A stretch of 64,000 nt of DNA from Shinella sp. SUS2 (lineage in GTDB: Bacteria > Pseudomonadota > Alphaproteobacteria > Rhizobiales > Rhizobiaceae). Below the pieces are notes generated by a model that saw only the letters and a program-made list of their open reading frames with translations, searched no databases and had not been told where the DNA came from. The stretch spans positions 186,001-250,000 of the forward strand of contig NZ_KQ410728.1 in NCBI RefSeq assembly GCF_001262505.1, in the 5' to 3' direction. The position numbers and the translations under genes were made by a program. Below, piece after piece: positions 55,372 to 64,000 of the stretch (positions within the stretch are counted from its first letter, which is position 1; each line of letters starts with the position of its first letter).

Positions 55372-56772
55372 ATGTTTCTTTCGGTATTCGATGTTTTCAA
55401 GATCGGGATTGGGCCGTCGAGCTCCCACACGATGGGACCGATGTCGGCGGCGAACCGCTTTCTCGACCTGATCCTCTCCGCCGACTGGCCGCGGCCATCG
55501 GGTGCGCAGGTCGCAACGATCCGCATGAGCCTGCACGGTTCGCTTGCCTATACGGGCGTCGGCCACGGTTCCGACCGCGCCGTCATCCTCGGCCTGATGG
55601 GCGAGCGGCCCGATTCGGTCGATCCGGACCGCATGGACGATATCGTCGGCGAAGTGGAGCGCACCGGCCGCATCACGCCGCCGGGCCATCCCGGTTATGC
55701 CTTCCGGCCGAAGGACGACCTGATCTTCGACAAGAAGAACCCGCTGCCCGGCCATGCCAATGGCATGACCTTCTCGGCCTATGACCGTGACGACCGGCTG
55801 CTGCTGAAACGCATCTACTATTCCGTTGGCGGCGGCTTCGTCGTCACCGACACGGAACTGGAACAGATGCGCACCAGCAAGGCGAAGGCGGGCGACAAGA
55901 AGGTGCCGTTCCCCTTCGCCTCGGCAAAGCAGATGCTGGAAATGGCCGAACGCTCCGGCATGACGATCGCGCAGATGAAGCGCGCCAACGAGGAAGCGAG
56001 CATGTCGCGCATGGAGCTGGATGCCGGCCTCGACCGCATCTGGGGCGCGATGAAGAGCTGCATCGACCGTGGCCTCAAGAATGAGGGCATCATGCCCGGC
56101 GGCCTGAAGGTGCGCCGCCGCGCCCGCTCGATCCACGACAAGCTGCAGGAGGAGTGGCGCTCCAACAAGGCGAACCCGCTGCTCGCCAATGACTGGCTGT
56201 CCGTCTATGCCATGGCGGTCAACGAGGAGAACGCGGCCGGCGGCCGTGTTGTCACCTCGCCGACCAACGGCGCGGCCGGCGTCGTGCCCGCGACGATCCG
56301 CTACTACCTGCATTTCCATGAGGATGCCGACCAGGACGGCATTCGCGACTATCTGCTGACGGCGGCGGCCGTCGGCGGCATCATCAAGCACAACGCCTCC
56401 ATCTCGGGCGCCGAAGTCGGCTGTCAGGGCGAGGTGGGGTCCGCCTCCGCCATGGCCGCTGCCGGCCTTGCCGCCGTGATGGGCGGTTCGCCGGCACAGG
56501 TGGAGAATGCCGCGGAAATCGCGCTGGAACACCACCTCGGCATGACCTGCGATCCCATTGCCGGCCTCGTCCAGGTGCCCTGCATCGAGCGCAACGCGCT
56601 CGGCGCGGTGAAGGCGGTGACGGCCGCCTCGCTTGCCATCAAGGGCGACGGCACGCATTTCGTTCCGCTCGACGCCTGCATCGAGACGATGCGCCAGACG
56701 GGGGTCGATATGAACGAGAAATACAAGGAAACCTCCACCGGTGGCCTCGCCGTCAACGTGGTGGAGTGCTGA
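55372..56772 (+). CDS. sdaA: L-serine ammonia-lyase (single chain)
   Basis: Iron-sulfur L-serine dehydratase that converts serine to pyruvate and ammonia. It is 466 residues, fusing beta and alpha domains in one chain: beta domain from [19 protein letters not shown] (about 7-25), alpha domain with [20 protein letters not shown] and [14 protein letters not shown]. Cluster cysteines are those in [23 protein letters not shown] and [10 protein letters not shown]. With gcvTHP in the same window it completes a serine/glycine dissimilation set, though 37 kb apart. Confidence 0.95.
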   Translation: MFLSVFDVFKIGIGPSSSHTMGPMSAANRFLDLILSADWPRPSGAQVATIRMSLHGSLAYTGVGHGSDRAVILGLMGERPDSVDPDRMDDIVGEVERTGRITPPGHPGYAFRPKDDLIFDKKNPLPGHANGMTFSAYDRDDRLLLKRIYYSVGGGFVVTDTELEQMRTSKAKAGDKKVPFPFASAKQMLEMAERSGMTIAQMKRANEEASMSRMELDAGLDRIWGAMKSCIDRGLKNEGIMPGGLKVRRRARSIHDKLQEEWRSNKANPLLANDWLSVYAMAVNEENAAGGRVVTSPTNGAAGVVPATIRYYLHFHEDADQDGIRDYLLTAAAVGGIIKHNASISGAEVGCQGEVGSASAMAAAGLAAVMGGSPAQVENAAEIALEHHLGMTCDPIAGLVQVPCIERNALGAVKAVTAASLAIKGDGTHFVPLDACIETMRQTGVDMNEKYKETSTGGLAVNVVEC

Positions 56773-56848
56773 GGCTTTCGCGGCGAACGCTGTGGAGTGC
56801 GACACGGCGGCCCCTTGACCGGGCCGCCGCAAGAGCGTTCAAAGGGGC

Positions 56849-57286
56849 ATGGCCCTGCATCTCATCAAACTCTGTGTCGGCGCGGACTCGATCGAGGACC
56901 TGCGCGAATGGGTGTCCGAACGCTCGCTGATCGCGATCGCCGCGGGCATGGAACCGCATTCGAGCCACATCACCCGCATGGTGCCCAAGCGTGATCAGGA
57001 CCTGCTCGAGGGCGGTTCGCTCTACTGGGTGATCAAGGGCCAGGTGCAGGCGCGCCAGCGGCTGCTCGATATCAAGACCTTCACGGATGCCTACGGCATT
57101 TCGCGCTGCGAGCTGTTGCTGGGCCCCGAGGTTATCGAGACCGAACTGCAGCCGCGCCGCGCCTTCCAGGGCTGGCGCTACCTTGCGGATGACGACGCGC
57201 CGCGCGACCTGAAGAACATGGGTGACGGTACGGCCGACCTGCCGCTGGATCTGCGCCGCGAACTCGCAGAACTCGGCCTGCTCTGA
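56849..57286 (+). CDS. DUF1489 family protein
   Basis: A 145-residue member of DUF1489, common and short in alphaproteobacteria. MALHLIKLCVGADSIEDLRE, GSLYWVIKGQVQARQRLLDI and LGPEVIETELQPRRAFQGWR are family blocks. Function unknown; downstream of sdaA by 76 bases, possibly cotranscribed. Confidence 0.92.
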   Translation: MALHLIKLCVGADSIEDLREWVSERSLIAIAAGMEPHSSHITRMVPKRDQDLLEGGSLYWVIKGQVQARQRLLDIKTFTDAYGISRCELLLGPEVIETELQPRRAFQGWRYLADDDAPRDLKNMGDGTADLPLDLRRELAELGLL

Positions 57287-57370
57287 AATCCGGCGTCCTC
57301 AATCGCGTTTCAGGTCTCTTTCCTGCGCTGCTTGCCACATCCCGAGCCTCGTTCAACCAACGAGGCCTCC

Positions 57371-58405
57371 ATGCTGAAAATACTCCTTCTTGCCACCGCG
57401 CTTTTCCTTGCCGTCGCGACATCCAGTCGTGCCGACGGGATCGGCGTCCGCGATCTGAGAATCGCCGGATCCTCTGAGTCTCGCGCGCTCTTCGCTGTCG
57501 TCTGGTATCCGACGCCCGATACCGGACCGATGGAAACCGTCGCGGAAAATCTGACCTTTCAGGGCATTGCGGCAATCCGTGGTGCCCGGGTGGGTGAGGG
57601 GATGCACCCGCTCGTCGTGCTGTCCCACGGCTATGGCGGAAGCTGGCGCAATCTGAGCTGGCTCGCCGGCGAACTCGCCGCGCAGGGCTACATCGTCGCC
57701 GCGCCCGACCACCCCGGCACCACGACCTTCGACCGGGATCCCGCAGAGGCGGCAAAGCTCTGGGAACGGCCGCGCGATCTCAGCCGCCTCATCGACGCGT
57801 TGCGGGCCGACAACGGCTTGGCCGCTCACATCGACGCGAAACGCATTGCCGTCGTCGGCCATTCGCTCGGCGGCTGGACGGCCGCGGCCCTCGCCGGCGC
57901 GCGTTTCGATACGCAGCGGTTTATCGCGGATTGCAAGATGAATGCGAGCCCGCGGGCCTGCAGTCTGACGACGGAACTCGGACTGGACGGCAGAGGCGAT
58001 GGTCGTCGGCGACTTGAGGATGATCTCGGCGACCCGCGTATCGGCGCTTTCGTCTCGCTCGATCTTGGTCTGGCACGCGGCTTTTCTCCCGAAAGCCTCG
58101 CCGCGCTTCGCCTGCCCGCGCTGGTGATCGCGGCCGGCATCGATATCGGCGACATGCCGGCCGAACGGGAATCCGGTTATCTGGCAAAAGGGCTTCCGGC
58201 AAAGGGCAGTGTCTACACCGTCATCCCGGATGCCATGCATTTCAGCTTCCTGCAGATCTGCAAGCCGGGCGCGGCCGAGAGGATCGAGGCGGAAACGCCC
58301 GGAGACGGCATCGTCTGCAAGGACGGCGGCACCCGGGGACGGGCGGCGATCCACCGCGAGGTCACCGATCGCATCATCACCTTCCTGGGCGTCAGTTTTC
58401 GATAG
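57371..58405 (+). CDS. Exported alpha/beta hydrolase (dienelactone-hydrolase or PAF-acetylhydrolase-like)
   Basis: A 344-residue protein with a signal peptide (MLKILLLATALFLAVATSSR, cleavage near residue 22). VVLSHGYGGSWRNLSWLAGE is the oxyanion region, GHSLGG (163-168) carries nucleophile Ser165, and the C-terminal IPDAMHFSFLQICKP supplies the His. Four cysteines in the mature part suggest disulfides. Periplasmic esterase or lipase-type; substrate unknown. Its 3' end overlaps the converging AraC gene by 14 bases. Confidence 0.85.
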   Translation: MLKILLLATALFLAVATSSRADGIGVRDLRIAGSSESRALFAVVWYPTPDTGPMETVAENLTFQGIAAIRGARVGEGMHPLVVLSHGYGGSWRNLSWLAGELAAQGYIVAAPDHPGTTTFDRDPAEAAKLWERPRDLSRLIDALRADNGLAAHIDAKRIAVVGHSLGGWTAAALAGARFDTQRFIADCKMNASPRACSLTTELGLDGRGDGRRRLEDDLGDPRIGAFVSLDLGLARGFSPESLAALRLPALVIAAGIDIGDMPAERESGYLAKGLPAKGSVYTVIPDAMHFSFLQICKPGAAERIEAETPGDGIVCKDGGTRGRAAIHREVTDRIITFLGVSFR

Positions 58406-59405
58406 GGGATCGGCGATAGTCGCTCGGGTTTTGGCCGGTAGCCCTCAGGAATTCCCGGTTAAAGTTCGACTTGGTCTGGAAACCGGCCTCAAACATGATG
58501 GTGGTGACCGGCAAATCGGTCTCCGTCAGCAGGCGCTTGGCCTCCTCGATGCGGTAGCCGTTGACGAGTTGCGAGACGTTGCGGCTTTCCAAACGATTGA
58601 CGGCGCCTGAAATATGTCGCGCCGGAAGACCTGCGCGTCGCGCGATCCGGTTCAAGGTGAGGTCCGGGTCGCGGAAGAGTTTACGCTCCCGCATCAAGCG
58701 GTCGATCGCTGCCAGAATCCGACCGTCGTCTTCCCTCGGTACACGCAGCGGCTCGGGGGCCGTTTCCTCTCCGGAATCGACCGGCAGGCTCCGTCCGACG
58801 GTCGCGACGGCGTAGGCAAGGGCGGGCAGGAGAAGAAGGTTGCCCGCAGCCACGATCCGGGCCGCATGATTGCCGCTGTAGAAGCCGAAATCGACGGCGA
58901 TGAGGAGATCGACGAACGCCGAGACGATGAGCACGCCGCCCGCCATGCCGGCCGCCTTGCGGGCTCGGTTCGCATCGCTCAGCCGCACCGCGGCAAAACC
59001 GTCCGGTCCGGCCCCGGCGAGGCGCAGCAGGGCGACCCCGTAGCCGATATAGAGAAGCGCGAGCAGCAGATCGATCGGGGAACGCCAGACCTGCCAGCCG
59101 GCGGACGCAAAAAGGACGAGGGCGACGGGCAGCCCGTGCAGCCAGCGGGCCTTGCTGCGCGCCGCCCGACCTGCCGTGAAGCAGAACCAGGCGATGGGCG
59201 GCAGCGCTGCGGCAACGACGGGTTGGAGGAACCGTGCAAACGGCGCGTCGAAGGACCACCGGACACCGACTGCCAACGCAACGACGACGCAGGCAGCAAC
59301 GAAGCCGATGGCGGGCCGAAGCGCGGTTTCATGCAGCAGCACCAGCTTCACGAGAAGAATGGCAAGCAGGAGTGCGATGATGAAGGGGAGTGGGATTGCC
59401 GGCAT
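58392..59405 (-). CDS. Membrane-anchored AraC-family regulator
   Basis: A 337-residue protein. Residues 1-210 hold about seven hydrophobic helices (FIIALLLAILLVKLVLL first), and residues 230-337 are an AraC DNA-binding domain with two helix-turn-helix units: LTLNRIARRAGLPARHISGA and LPVTTIMFEAGFQTKSNFNR, ending REFLRATGQNPSDYRRS. The membrane part presumably senses an envelope or small-molecule signal. Converging with the exported hydrolase gene. Confidence 0.9.
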   Translation of the reverse strand: MPAIPLPFIIALLLAILLVKLVLLHETALRPAIGFVAACVVVALAVGVRWSFDAPFARFLQPVVAAALPPIAWFCFTAGRAARSKARWLHGLPVALVLFASAGWQVWRSPIDLLLALLYIGYGVALLRLAGAGPDGFAAVRLSDANRARKAAGMAGGVLIVSAFVDLLIAVDFGFYSGNHAARIVAAGNLLLLPALAYAVATVGRSLPVDSGEETAPEPLRVPREDDGRILAAIDRLMRERKLFRDPDLTLNRIARRAGLPARHISGAVNRLESRNVSQLVNGYRIEEAKRLLTETDLPVTTIMFEAGFQTKSNFNREFLRATGQNPSDYRRSPIEN

Positions 59406-59468
59406 CGTTCCTGCACAGCAAATGTGGGGCCGCTTTGCAAGGCCCTCGTCGGCCGGTTCAAGCGGCGG

Positions 59469-59741
59469 TCAGCGCAGGCGCAGGCGCACCGGGTGGCGGC
59501 GTTCGCTGACGCCGACATGGAGATGGATCCCGGCGGCCGGCTGGCCCGAACGCCAGGCTCTGGCACCATGGGCGAGCAGCATGCCGACGAGATCCTTCGT
59601 CCTGTTGCGCGAACGGCCGAGCCCGATATCCGCGATCCGCATCGCTGCCTCGTGCAGCGGGTGGAGCGTACCCTTCAGCGAGCGGCGTTTTTCCGCGCCG
59701 GCTGCGGGGGGGACATCGAACAGGTTCTCGTTCATCGCCAT
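59469..59741 (-). CDS. Conserved-looking small basic protein
   Basis: A 90-residue protein; start at the ATG 59739-59741 with GAGG six bases upstream (MAMNENLFDVPPAAGAEKRR). A helical centre (LHPLHEAAMRIADIGLGRSR) and a basic C-terminus (VGVSERRHPVRLRLR). No domain recognised. Position between the AraC gene and the carboxypeptidase suggests a single-gene unit. Confidence 0.55.
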   Translation of the reverse strand: MAMNENLFDVPPAAGAEKRRSLKGTLHPLHEAAMRIADIGLGRSRNRTKDLVGMLLAHGARAWRSGQPAAGIHLHVGVSERRHPVRLRLR

Positions 59742-59905
59742 AATCTGCCTCGTACGCATTACCCAATCGAGGATGGCAGAGCCGCTTTCGCGGCATTCCG
59801 CCTGCCTTGCTCCGCAGTCCCGGGACGCACTACCTGTCCGGTGACGTTGCGGGGGCAAGGCGGTAGTAGAGGGGCGCGCCGAACCGCTGGCGGCCCCGGT
59901 CGTCT

Positions 59906-61372
59906 TTACTGCTGGCTGGCCCAGCAGGCGAAACCCTTGCGCTTCAGCGCCTTGCAAGCCGCAGCAGCGCCGTTCTGGTTGTCGAAGCCGCCGAAGCGGG
60001 CGCGATAAAGCTGCTGGCTACCGCTGTTGACGGCGACGGTGAAGGGCTGCGCGCTGGAAAGCGCCTTGCCACCCTGGTTCTTCGCCTTCGAAAGCAGGTC
60101 CTGCGCCTGGCCCTTGTCGGGCGTTGCGCCGATCTGGATGACCCAGCCCGAGGGCGCGGCATCGGAAGCGACGGCGGCAACCGTGGAGGAGGTGGTGAGT
60201 TCGTCGAGCGAACCGCCGGTATCGCCCTGTTCCGTCAGGTCGGCCGGCGGCACGGCTGCATCGCGCTGGATCTTCAGCGTTGCGGCCAGCGCGCGTTTGC
60301 CGACGACTTCCGAGGTCGACGTCGCGGCATAGGCCGTCTCGATTCGGGCTTCGTTGTAGCGGTAGGTCGGTACCGGGCCGTTTTCCGGCAGGTCGAGGCC
60401 GGCGGACACCGACGCGGTCGATGCGGTGGTGGCCTTGCTGGCGACTTCGGCGGTCAGCGTCGGCGCATCCTTCGTTTCGGCGATCAGGTCGCCGCCGCCG
60501 CGGCGCGAGGCCTTCGGCATGTAGGTAGCGATGAGCTTGCGCATCTGCTGGTCGCGGGCAGCGCCGGATCGGCCGCCGATGACCACGCCGACGACGCTGC
60601 GTCCGTCTGCAACGGCCGAGGTAACGAGATTATAACCGGACGCGCGGGTATAGCCGGTCTTGATGCCATCGACGCCGCGCACGGTGCCAAGCAGCCGGTT
60701 GTGGCCGCGAATGGTCTGCTTGCCGAAGCGGAAGCTGCCCACCGAGAAATAGTCGTAATACTGCGGGAAATGCTGGCGCAGCGCGATGCCGAGGCGGGCC
60801 TGGTCGCGGGCGGTGGTTACCTGCGCCGTGTTGGGAAGGCCGTTGGCGTTGCGATAGACGGTACGCGTCATGCCGAGCGCCCGGGCCTTCTGCGTCATCA
60901 TGCGGGCGAAGCGCTCTTCGGAGCCGCCGAGGAATTCGGCCAGCGCCGTGGAGGCGTCGTTCGCCGAGCGGGTGATGAGGCCGAGCATCGCCTGCTCGAC
61001 GGTGATCGAATTGCCGACGCCGACGCCAAGTTTGGTCGGCGGCTCGCTTGCAGCGTTCTTCGAGAAGGGGACGCGGGTGTTGAGGCGGATCTTTCCGGCC
61101 TCCAGCGCCTCGAAGGTGAGGTACAGCGTCATCATCTTGGTGAGCGATGCGGGATAACGCAGCGCATCGGCATCCTCGCTGTAGAGCACCTTGCCCGTCT
61201 TGGCGTCGATGACAATGCCGGAATATTTCGGATTGGCTTCGGCCGGGGTAGCGACAGCGACGGTGGCGACCATTCCGATCATCACCAAACCTTTCGCCGC
61301 AGTGGCAATTGCCTGGCAGGAGCGGGGGAGGAAATCGAGGAATACGGAACGGGACACTACGTTACTCTTCAT
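59906..61372 (-). CDS. D-alanyl-D-alanine carboxypeptidase with C-terminal SPOR domain
   Basis: A 488-residue penicillin-binding protein of the DacA/DacF class that trims the terminal D-Ala from peptidoglycan stems. Signal/anchor helix about 20-46, then the catalytic domain with SLTK (76-79, Ser76 the nucleophile), SAN (136-138) and KTG (238-240). A low-complexity linker (about 300-400) leads to a SPOR domain (SGWVIQIGATPDKGQAQDLL, YRARFGGFDNQNGAAAACKA) that targets denuded septal glycan. Start at the ATG 61370-61372; one 15 bases upstream is possible. rlpA, also septal, lies 1.5 kb away. Confidence 0.93.
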   Translation of the reverse strand: MKSNVVSRSVFLDFLPRSCQAIATAAKGLVMIGMVATVAVATPAEANPKYSGIVIDAKTGKVLYSEDADALRYPASLTKMMTLYLTFEALEAGKIRLNTRVPFSKNAASEPPTKLGVGVGNSITVEQAMLGLITRSANDASTALAEFLGGSEERFARMMTQKARALGMTRTVYRNANGLPNTAQVTTARDQARLGIALRQHFPQYYDYFSVGSFRFGKQTIRGHNRLLGTVRGVDGIKTGYTRASGYNLVTSAVADGRSVVGVVIGGRSGAARDQQMRKLIATYMPKASRRGGGDLIAETKDAPTLTAEVASKATTASTASVSAGLDLPENGPVPTYRYNEARIETAYAATSTSEVVGKRALAATLKIQRDAAVPPADLTEQGDTGGSLDELTTSSTVAAVASDAAPSGWVIQIGATPDKGQAQDLLSKAKNQGGKALSSAQPFTVAVNSGSQQLYRARFGGFDNQNGAAAACKALKRKGFACWASQQ

Positions 61373-61492
61373 TCTCGGATTGCACATGTTGCCCGGGCGT
61401 GACCTCCCGGATCGACCATTTCTGGCACAGTAGCGGGATAGCGTTACCAATCGGTTTATGATGAATCATTGGTTTCTGAGATTGGTGCGGTT

Positions 61493-62257
61493 TTATCGGC
61501 CAAGGCCGGTGGAGGAGGATGGGCGGCCGTTGCGGATGAGCGACCGGCCGAGATAGTCCCGAATGCGGGCTTCCATGGCCTGCCACTGCGGCAAAAGTCT
61601 GCTCGAAAAACGGTAAAGCACGGAAAGATCCTGGCCGATGTGGATATCGCGCTGGCAATCGGCGCTGGTCGACTGTGCTTCGTCGGCCGGCATCATGCAG
61701 CGCACCGCATAGTCGGAGCCGTCGGGCAGGCGGCCCGTGAAGAACACCTCGTCGCCATAACCGGAATTTTCCTTCAGGCGCCGCAGGACGAGGCCGGCGG
61801 GGCCCGGCTCGAACGTGTCGCCGAAGAGGTGGCTGTAGATCGGCCCCATTCGGCCGGACATGTCCTTCGACATGGTGCTCTGCGAAAGATTGAGGAAGAC
61901 CAGGCCTTCATGGCGGTTGGCATCGTTGAACCGGCCGCGGTCCGCGTTGGAATAACCCCGCATTTCCGGCCAGGTGAGGTAGAGATCGACGCGTTCGGTG
62001 CGACCCGTCTGGCGCTGCTCCTCGAAGCGGATCGTGTTGGCGGGGAGGCGGATATGGTCCTGACCGATCACGACGTCGACAGGCTCGGCATTCTCGGTGT
62101 GACCGGCCAGCGCGATACGCTCGCCGAGAACGCGCCCGGCAACGCTGATCGCCACCGTCAGACCCGCCAGCACGGCAACGCCGATCGTCAGTCGCGTCAG
62201 AAGACGATGGGAGATGAGGGGGGCGTGTTCGTCATTGCCGGTCGCTGCCGCTGTCAT
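61493..62257 (-). CDS. Membrane-anchored hypothetical protein
   Basis: A 254-residue protein with one N-terminal helix (LTRLTIGVAVLAGLTVAISV) and a large periplasmic part. WPEMRGYSNADRGRFNDANR and GLVFLNLSQSTMSKDMSGRM are distinctive; there is one cysteine pair (VRCMMPADE, ADCQRDIH). No known domain recognised. It is upstream of and in line with the carboxypeptidase gene (120 bases), so a cell-envelope role is plausible. Confidence 0.7.
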   Translation of the reverse strand: MTAAATGNDEHAPLISHRLLTRLTIGVAVLAGLTVAISVAGRVLGERIALAGHTENAEPVDVVIGQDHIRLPANTIRFEEQRQTGRTERVDLYLTWPEMRGYSNADRGRFNDANRHEGLVFLNLSQSTMSKDMSGRMGPIYSHLFGDTFEPGPAGLVLRRLKENSGYGDEVFFTGRLPDGSDYAVRCMMPADEAQSTSADCQRDIHIGQDLSVLYRFSSRLLPQWQAMEARIRDYLGRSLIRNGRPSSSTGLGR

Positions 62258-62502
62258 CTCTTCCGCTTTCGATGATCCGGCCGGAATCGGCTACCTGCGC
62301 CATCTCGACCCTATGCGGAGCCTCTGCGAACAGGGTTAATTTTTGGTTGAGATCGGGCGCTGGCAACCGATCCGCCCTGTACCGCTTCGGGGCCGAGGGC
62401 TGCAAGATTTCCCGACTTGTTGCTGACGCATTCTGCTCCTAGATTCCTGGTCGCACCCGACAGCAATCAATGCCGGCTGGATGCGGAACAGGGGAGGCAG
62501 CC

Positions 62503-62718
62503 ATGGACGTGCTTCGAGACCCCACGCATATCGGCATATTCGAGCCGCAGGACCTCGTCGTCCTGCAAGGCGTCTTCACCCGATTGGCGGCGGCAAACAC
62601 CCCGAGCCTCGACGAAGCCCGCGCAAGGTCACTCGCCCGGTCGATCATCACGCTTTATAGACATGGCGTGCGCGACCCCGAGCAACTCTTCGACGCGCTG
62701 CAGGTTCAGGCCTCGTGA
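62503..62718 (+). CDS. Small conserved-looking helical protein
   Basis: 71 residues from the ATG at 62503 with GGGGAGG five bases upstream. MDVLRDPTHIGIFEPQDLVV opens it; the rest is helical (SLARSIITLYRHGVRDPEQL). Soluble and acidic to neutral. I recall similar short proteins in rhizobial genomes but know no function. Confidence 0.65.
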   Translation: MDVLRDPTHIGIFEPQDLVVLQGVFTRLAAANTPSLDEARARSLARSIITLYRHGVRDPEQLFDALQVQAS

Positions 62719-62917
62719 AACTGACGATGATGGATGGGCGGCCCATTTAACCAAGCATAAACCATGAATCATGGAAGCTTGCTGCGGGGTTCCCATCCAT
62801 TCGCAATTTCGCCATCTTATTGGCATGATTAACGGACTGTTATTTACTGAGTGGCATTGACGGCCGACTTGCAGGGGCAAGGCAGTTGGCTGGCGCACCG
62901 TCGGGGACAATAGCGGC

Positions 62918-63934
62918 GTGGGACATAAAAAATCGACGATCAAGACGACCCGGTTCGGCACGAGCTTGCGGTTGTTGACTATTCCGCTGATCTGCGCGGG
63001 CCTTGCAGCCTGTGCGACGACCACGCCCGCACCCAAGAAAAAGGTGCGCAGCAAGGAATATTTCTCCGAGTCGGAATATGGCGTGAAGGCGAGCCCGCGC
63101 GTCGTTGAGGAAGGGCAGGCCGTGCCGAAGGGCGGTGGCCGCTACCAGGTCGGCAAAGCCTATCAGGTTCGCGGCAAGTGGTATCAGCCGAAGGAAGAGC
63201 CGGGCTACAACAAGACCGGCCTTGCCTCCTGGTATGGTTCCGCCTTCCACGGCCGCAAGACGGCGAACGGCGAGGTCTACGACAAGTATCATCTCTCCGC
63301 CGCGCATCCGACCTTCCCGCTGCCGAGCTATGCGCGTGTCACGAACATGGAAAACGGCACGTCCGTCGTCGTGCGCGTCAACGATCGCGGTCCGTACCAT
63401 GCCGGCCGGGTGATTGACGTCTCTTCCAAGACGGCAGACCTCCTCGACATGAAGCGCACCGGCACGGCCAAGGTGCGGGTGCAGTATGTCGGCAAGGCCC
63501 CGCTCGACGGCAATGACATGCCCTATCTCATGGCCTCGTACGTCACCAAGGGGTCACGTGTTCCTGCGGTCGATCCGGGTGGGCAGATCGCCACGGGCGT
63601 CATGGTGGCCTCGGCAGACAACCGAATGCTGCCGAGCGACGGCCAGGGCGAGGGCGTGCTGAGGGTTCCGGCCGAAAGCACGATGACGGCGCTCGCCAAG
63701 ACGACACCGACCTCCGACGCCTTCCAGGTGATGGAACAATTCGTCATGCTGCCGGAGATCGGTCCGATGCCGATCGAGCGGCCGAACTTCGTGCCGCAGC
63801 TTTCGGCCGAGCCGAGCTATGCCGCAGCTTATGCGGACGAGCGCGTACGCGATGCCGCCGGCGCCTTCGATGCCATCCTGACGATCGACGGCAGGCTGAC
63901 GCCGCTCTCGGCGCTTGCCGACAACGCGGGCTGA
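62918..63934 (+). CDS. rlpA: Septal lytic transglycosylase-like lipoprotein RlpA
   Basis: A 338-residue lipoprotein from a GTG start: signal with lipobox (LICAGLAAC, lipidated Cys about residue 32). The double-psi beta-barrel domain is at about 100-190: TGLASWYGSAFHGRKTANGE with the catalytic-type Asp/His region HPTFPLPSYARVTN and VRVNDRGPYHAGRVIDVS. The tail (about 200-338) lacks the SPOR domain seen in gamma-proteobacterial RlpA and is low in predicted structure. RlpA cuts glycan strands lacking stem peptides, which complements the nearby SPOR-tailed carboxypeptidase. Confidence 0.92.
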   Translation: MGHKKSTIKTTRFGTSLRLLTIPLICAGLAACATTTPAPKKKVRSKEYFSESEYGVKASPRVVEEGQAVPKGGGRYQVGKAYQVRGKWYQPKEEPGYNKTGLASWYGSAFHGRKTANGEVYDKYHLSAAHPTFPLPSYARVTNMENGTSVVVRVNDRGPYHAGRVIDVSSKTADLLDMKRTGTAKVRVQYVGKAPLDGNDMPYLMASYVTKGSRVPAVDPGGQIATGVMVASADNRMLPSDGQGEGVLRVPAESTMTALAKTTPTSDAFQVMEQFVMLPEIGPMPIERPNFVPQLSAEPSYAAAYADERVRDAAGAFDAILTIDGRLTPLSALADNAG

Positions 63935-64000
63935 TCGTCCGCGTTCCCAAAGCCGTTTGCGCATCGCGGGCGGCTGTGGGAGTGTGACGACATCCGGAGT

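Overview
The window is GC-rich chromosomal DNA of an alphaproteobacterium, almost certainly Rhizobiaceae (Rhizobium, Ensifer, Agrobacterium or Shinella type). The evidence is the extended suf locus with two cysteine desulfurases, gcvTHP behind a tandem glycine riboswitch, an ATP12-type F1 assembly chaperone, DUF1489, a SPOR-tailed D,D-carboxypeptidase, a GTTC-N7-GTTC LexA box and an Irr-like box. The genus cannot be fixed from the sequence alone.

Left flank (1-32 kb): the tail of an AsmA-like protein; tyrS; anmK; a membrane GGDEF protein; an alpha/beta hydrolase; the Fe-S assembly locus (NifS/IscS-like desulfurase, sufB, a 53-residue membrane peptide, sufC, sufD, sufS, a SufT-like gene, sufA); a PAS histidine kinase overlapping its response regulator; gcvT-gcvH-gcvP on the minus strand behind the riboswitch; a run from an Lrp-type ligand domain through pseudouridine synthase and HAD phosphatase to the ATP12 chaperone; a guanidinium exporter behind a guanidine-II (mini-ykkC) riboswitch; a formaldehyde detoxification operon (adhC ... 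fghA); an EamA transporter, an M50 protease and lipB.

Middle (32.22-48.85 kb): a 16.6-kb decayed prophage or genomic island integrated in the 3' end of tRNA-Leu(GAG). A 22-bp piece of the tRNA 3' end is repeated at both borders. A frameshifted tyrosine recombinase lies beside attL, and TTGGACC motifs lie near both borders. The island holds an early operon of small overlapping genes, truncated recT-like and DNA methyltransferase genes, a repressor-like gene with a palindromic operator array, a broken metallopeptidase and DUF2280 gene, a terminase large subunit fused in frame to a phage antirepressor, a few late genes, and cargo: a lipase, two unknown membrane proteins, a lipoprotein and tiny membrane peptides. 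It also holds an internally deleted livG-livF-DUF6867 fragment. At least four genes carry one-base frameshifts, whereas I see none in the flanking core genes, so the element looks defective.

Right flank (48.9-64 kb): an unknown papain-like cysteine peptidase candidate just outside attR; a peptide deformylase homologue lacking two metal ligands; mgtE; a MerR regulator with a palindromic operator; membrane proteins; L-serine ammonia-lyase; DUF1489; a secreted hydrolase; a membrane-anchored AraC regulator; a D-alanyl-D-alanine carboxypeptidase; and rlpA. Links within the window include one-carbon and amino-acid metabolism (gcv, sdaA, adhC/fghA), Fe-S assembly that supplies lipoate and [4Fe-4S] enzymes (lipB, sdaA), and cell-wall turnover (anmK, dac, rlpA).
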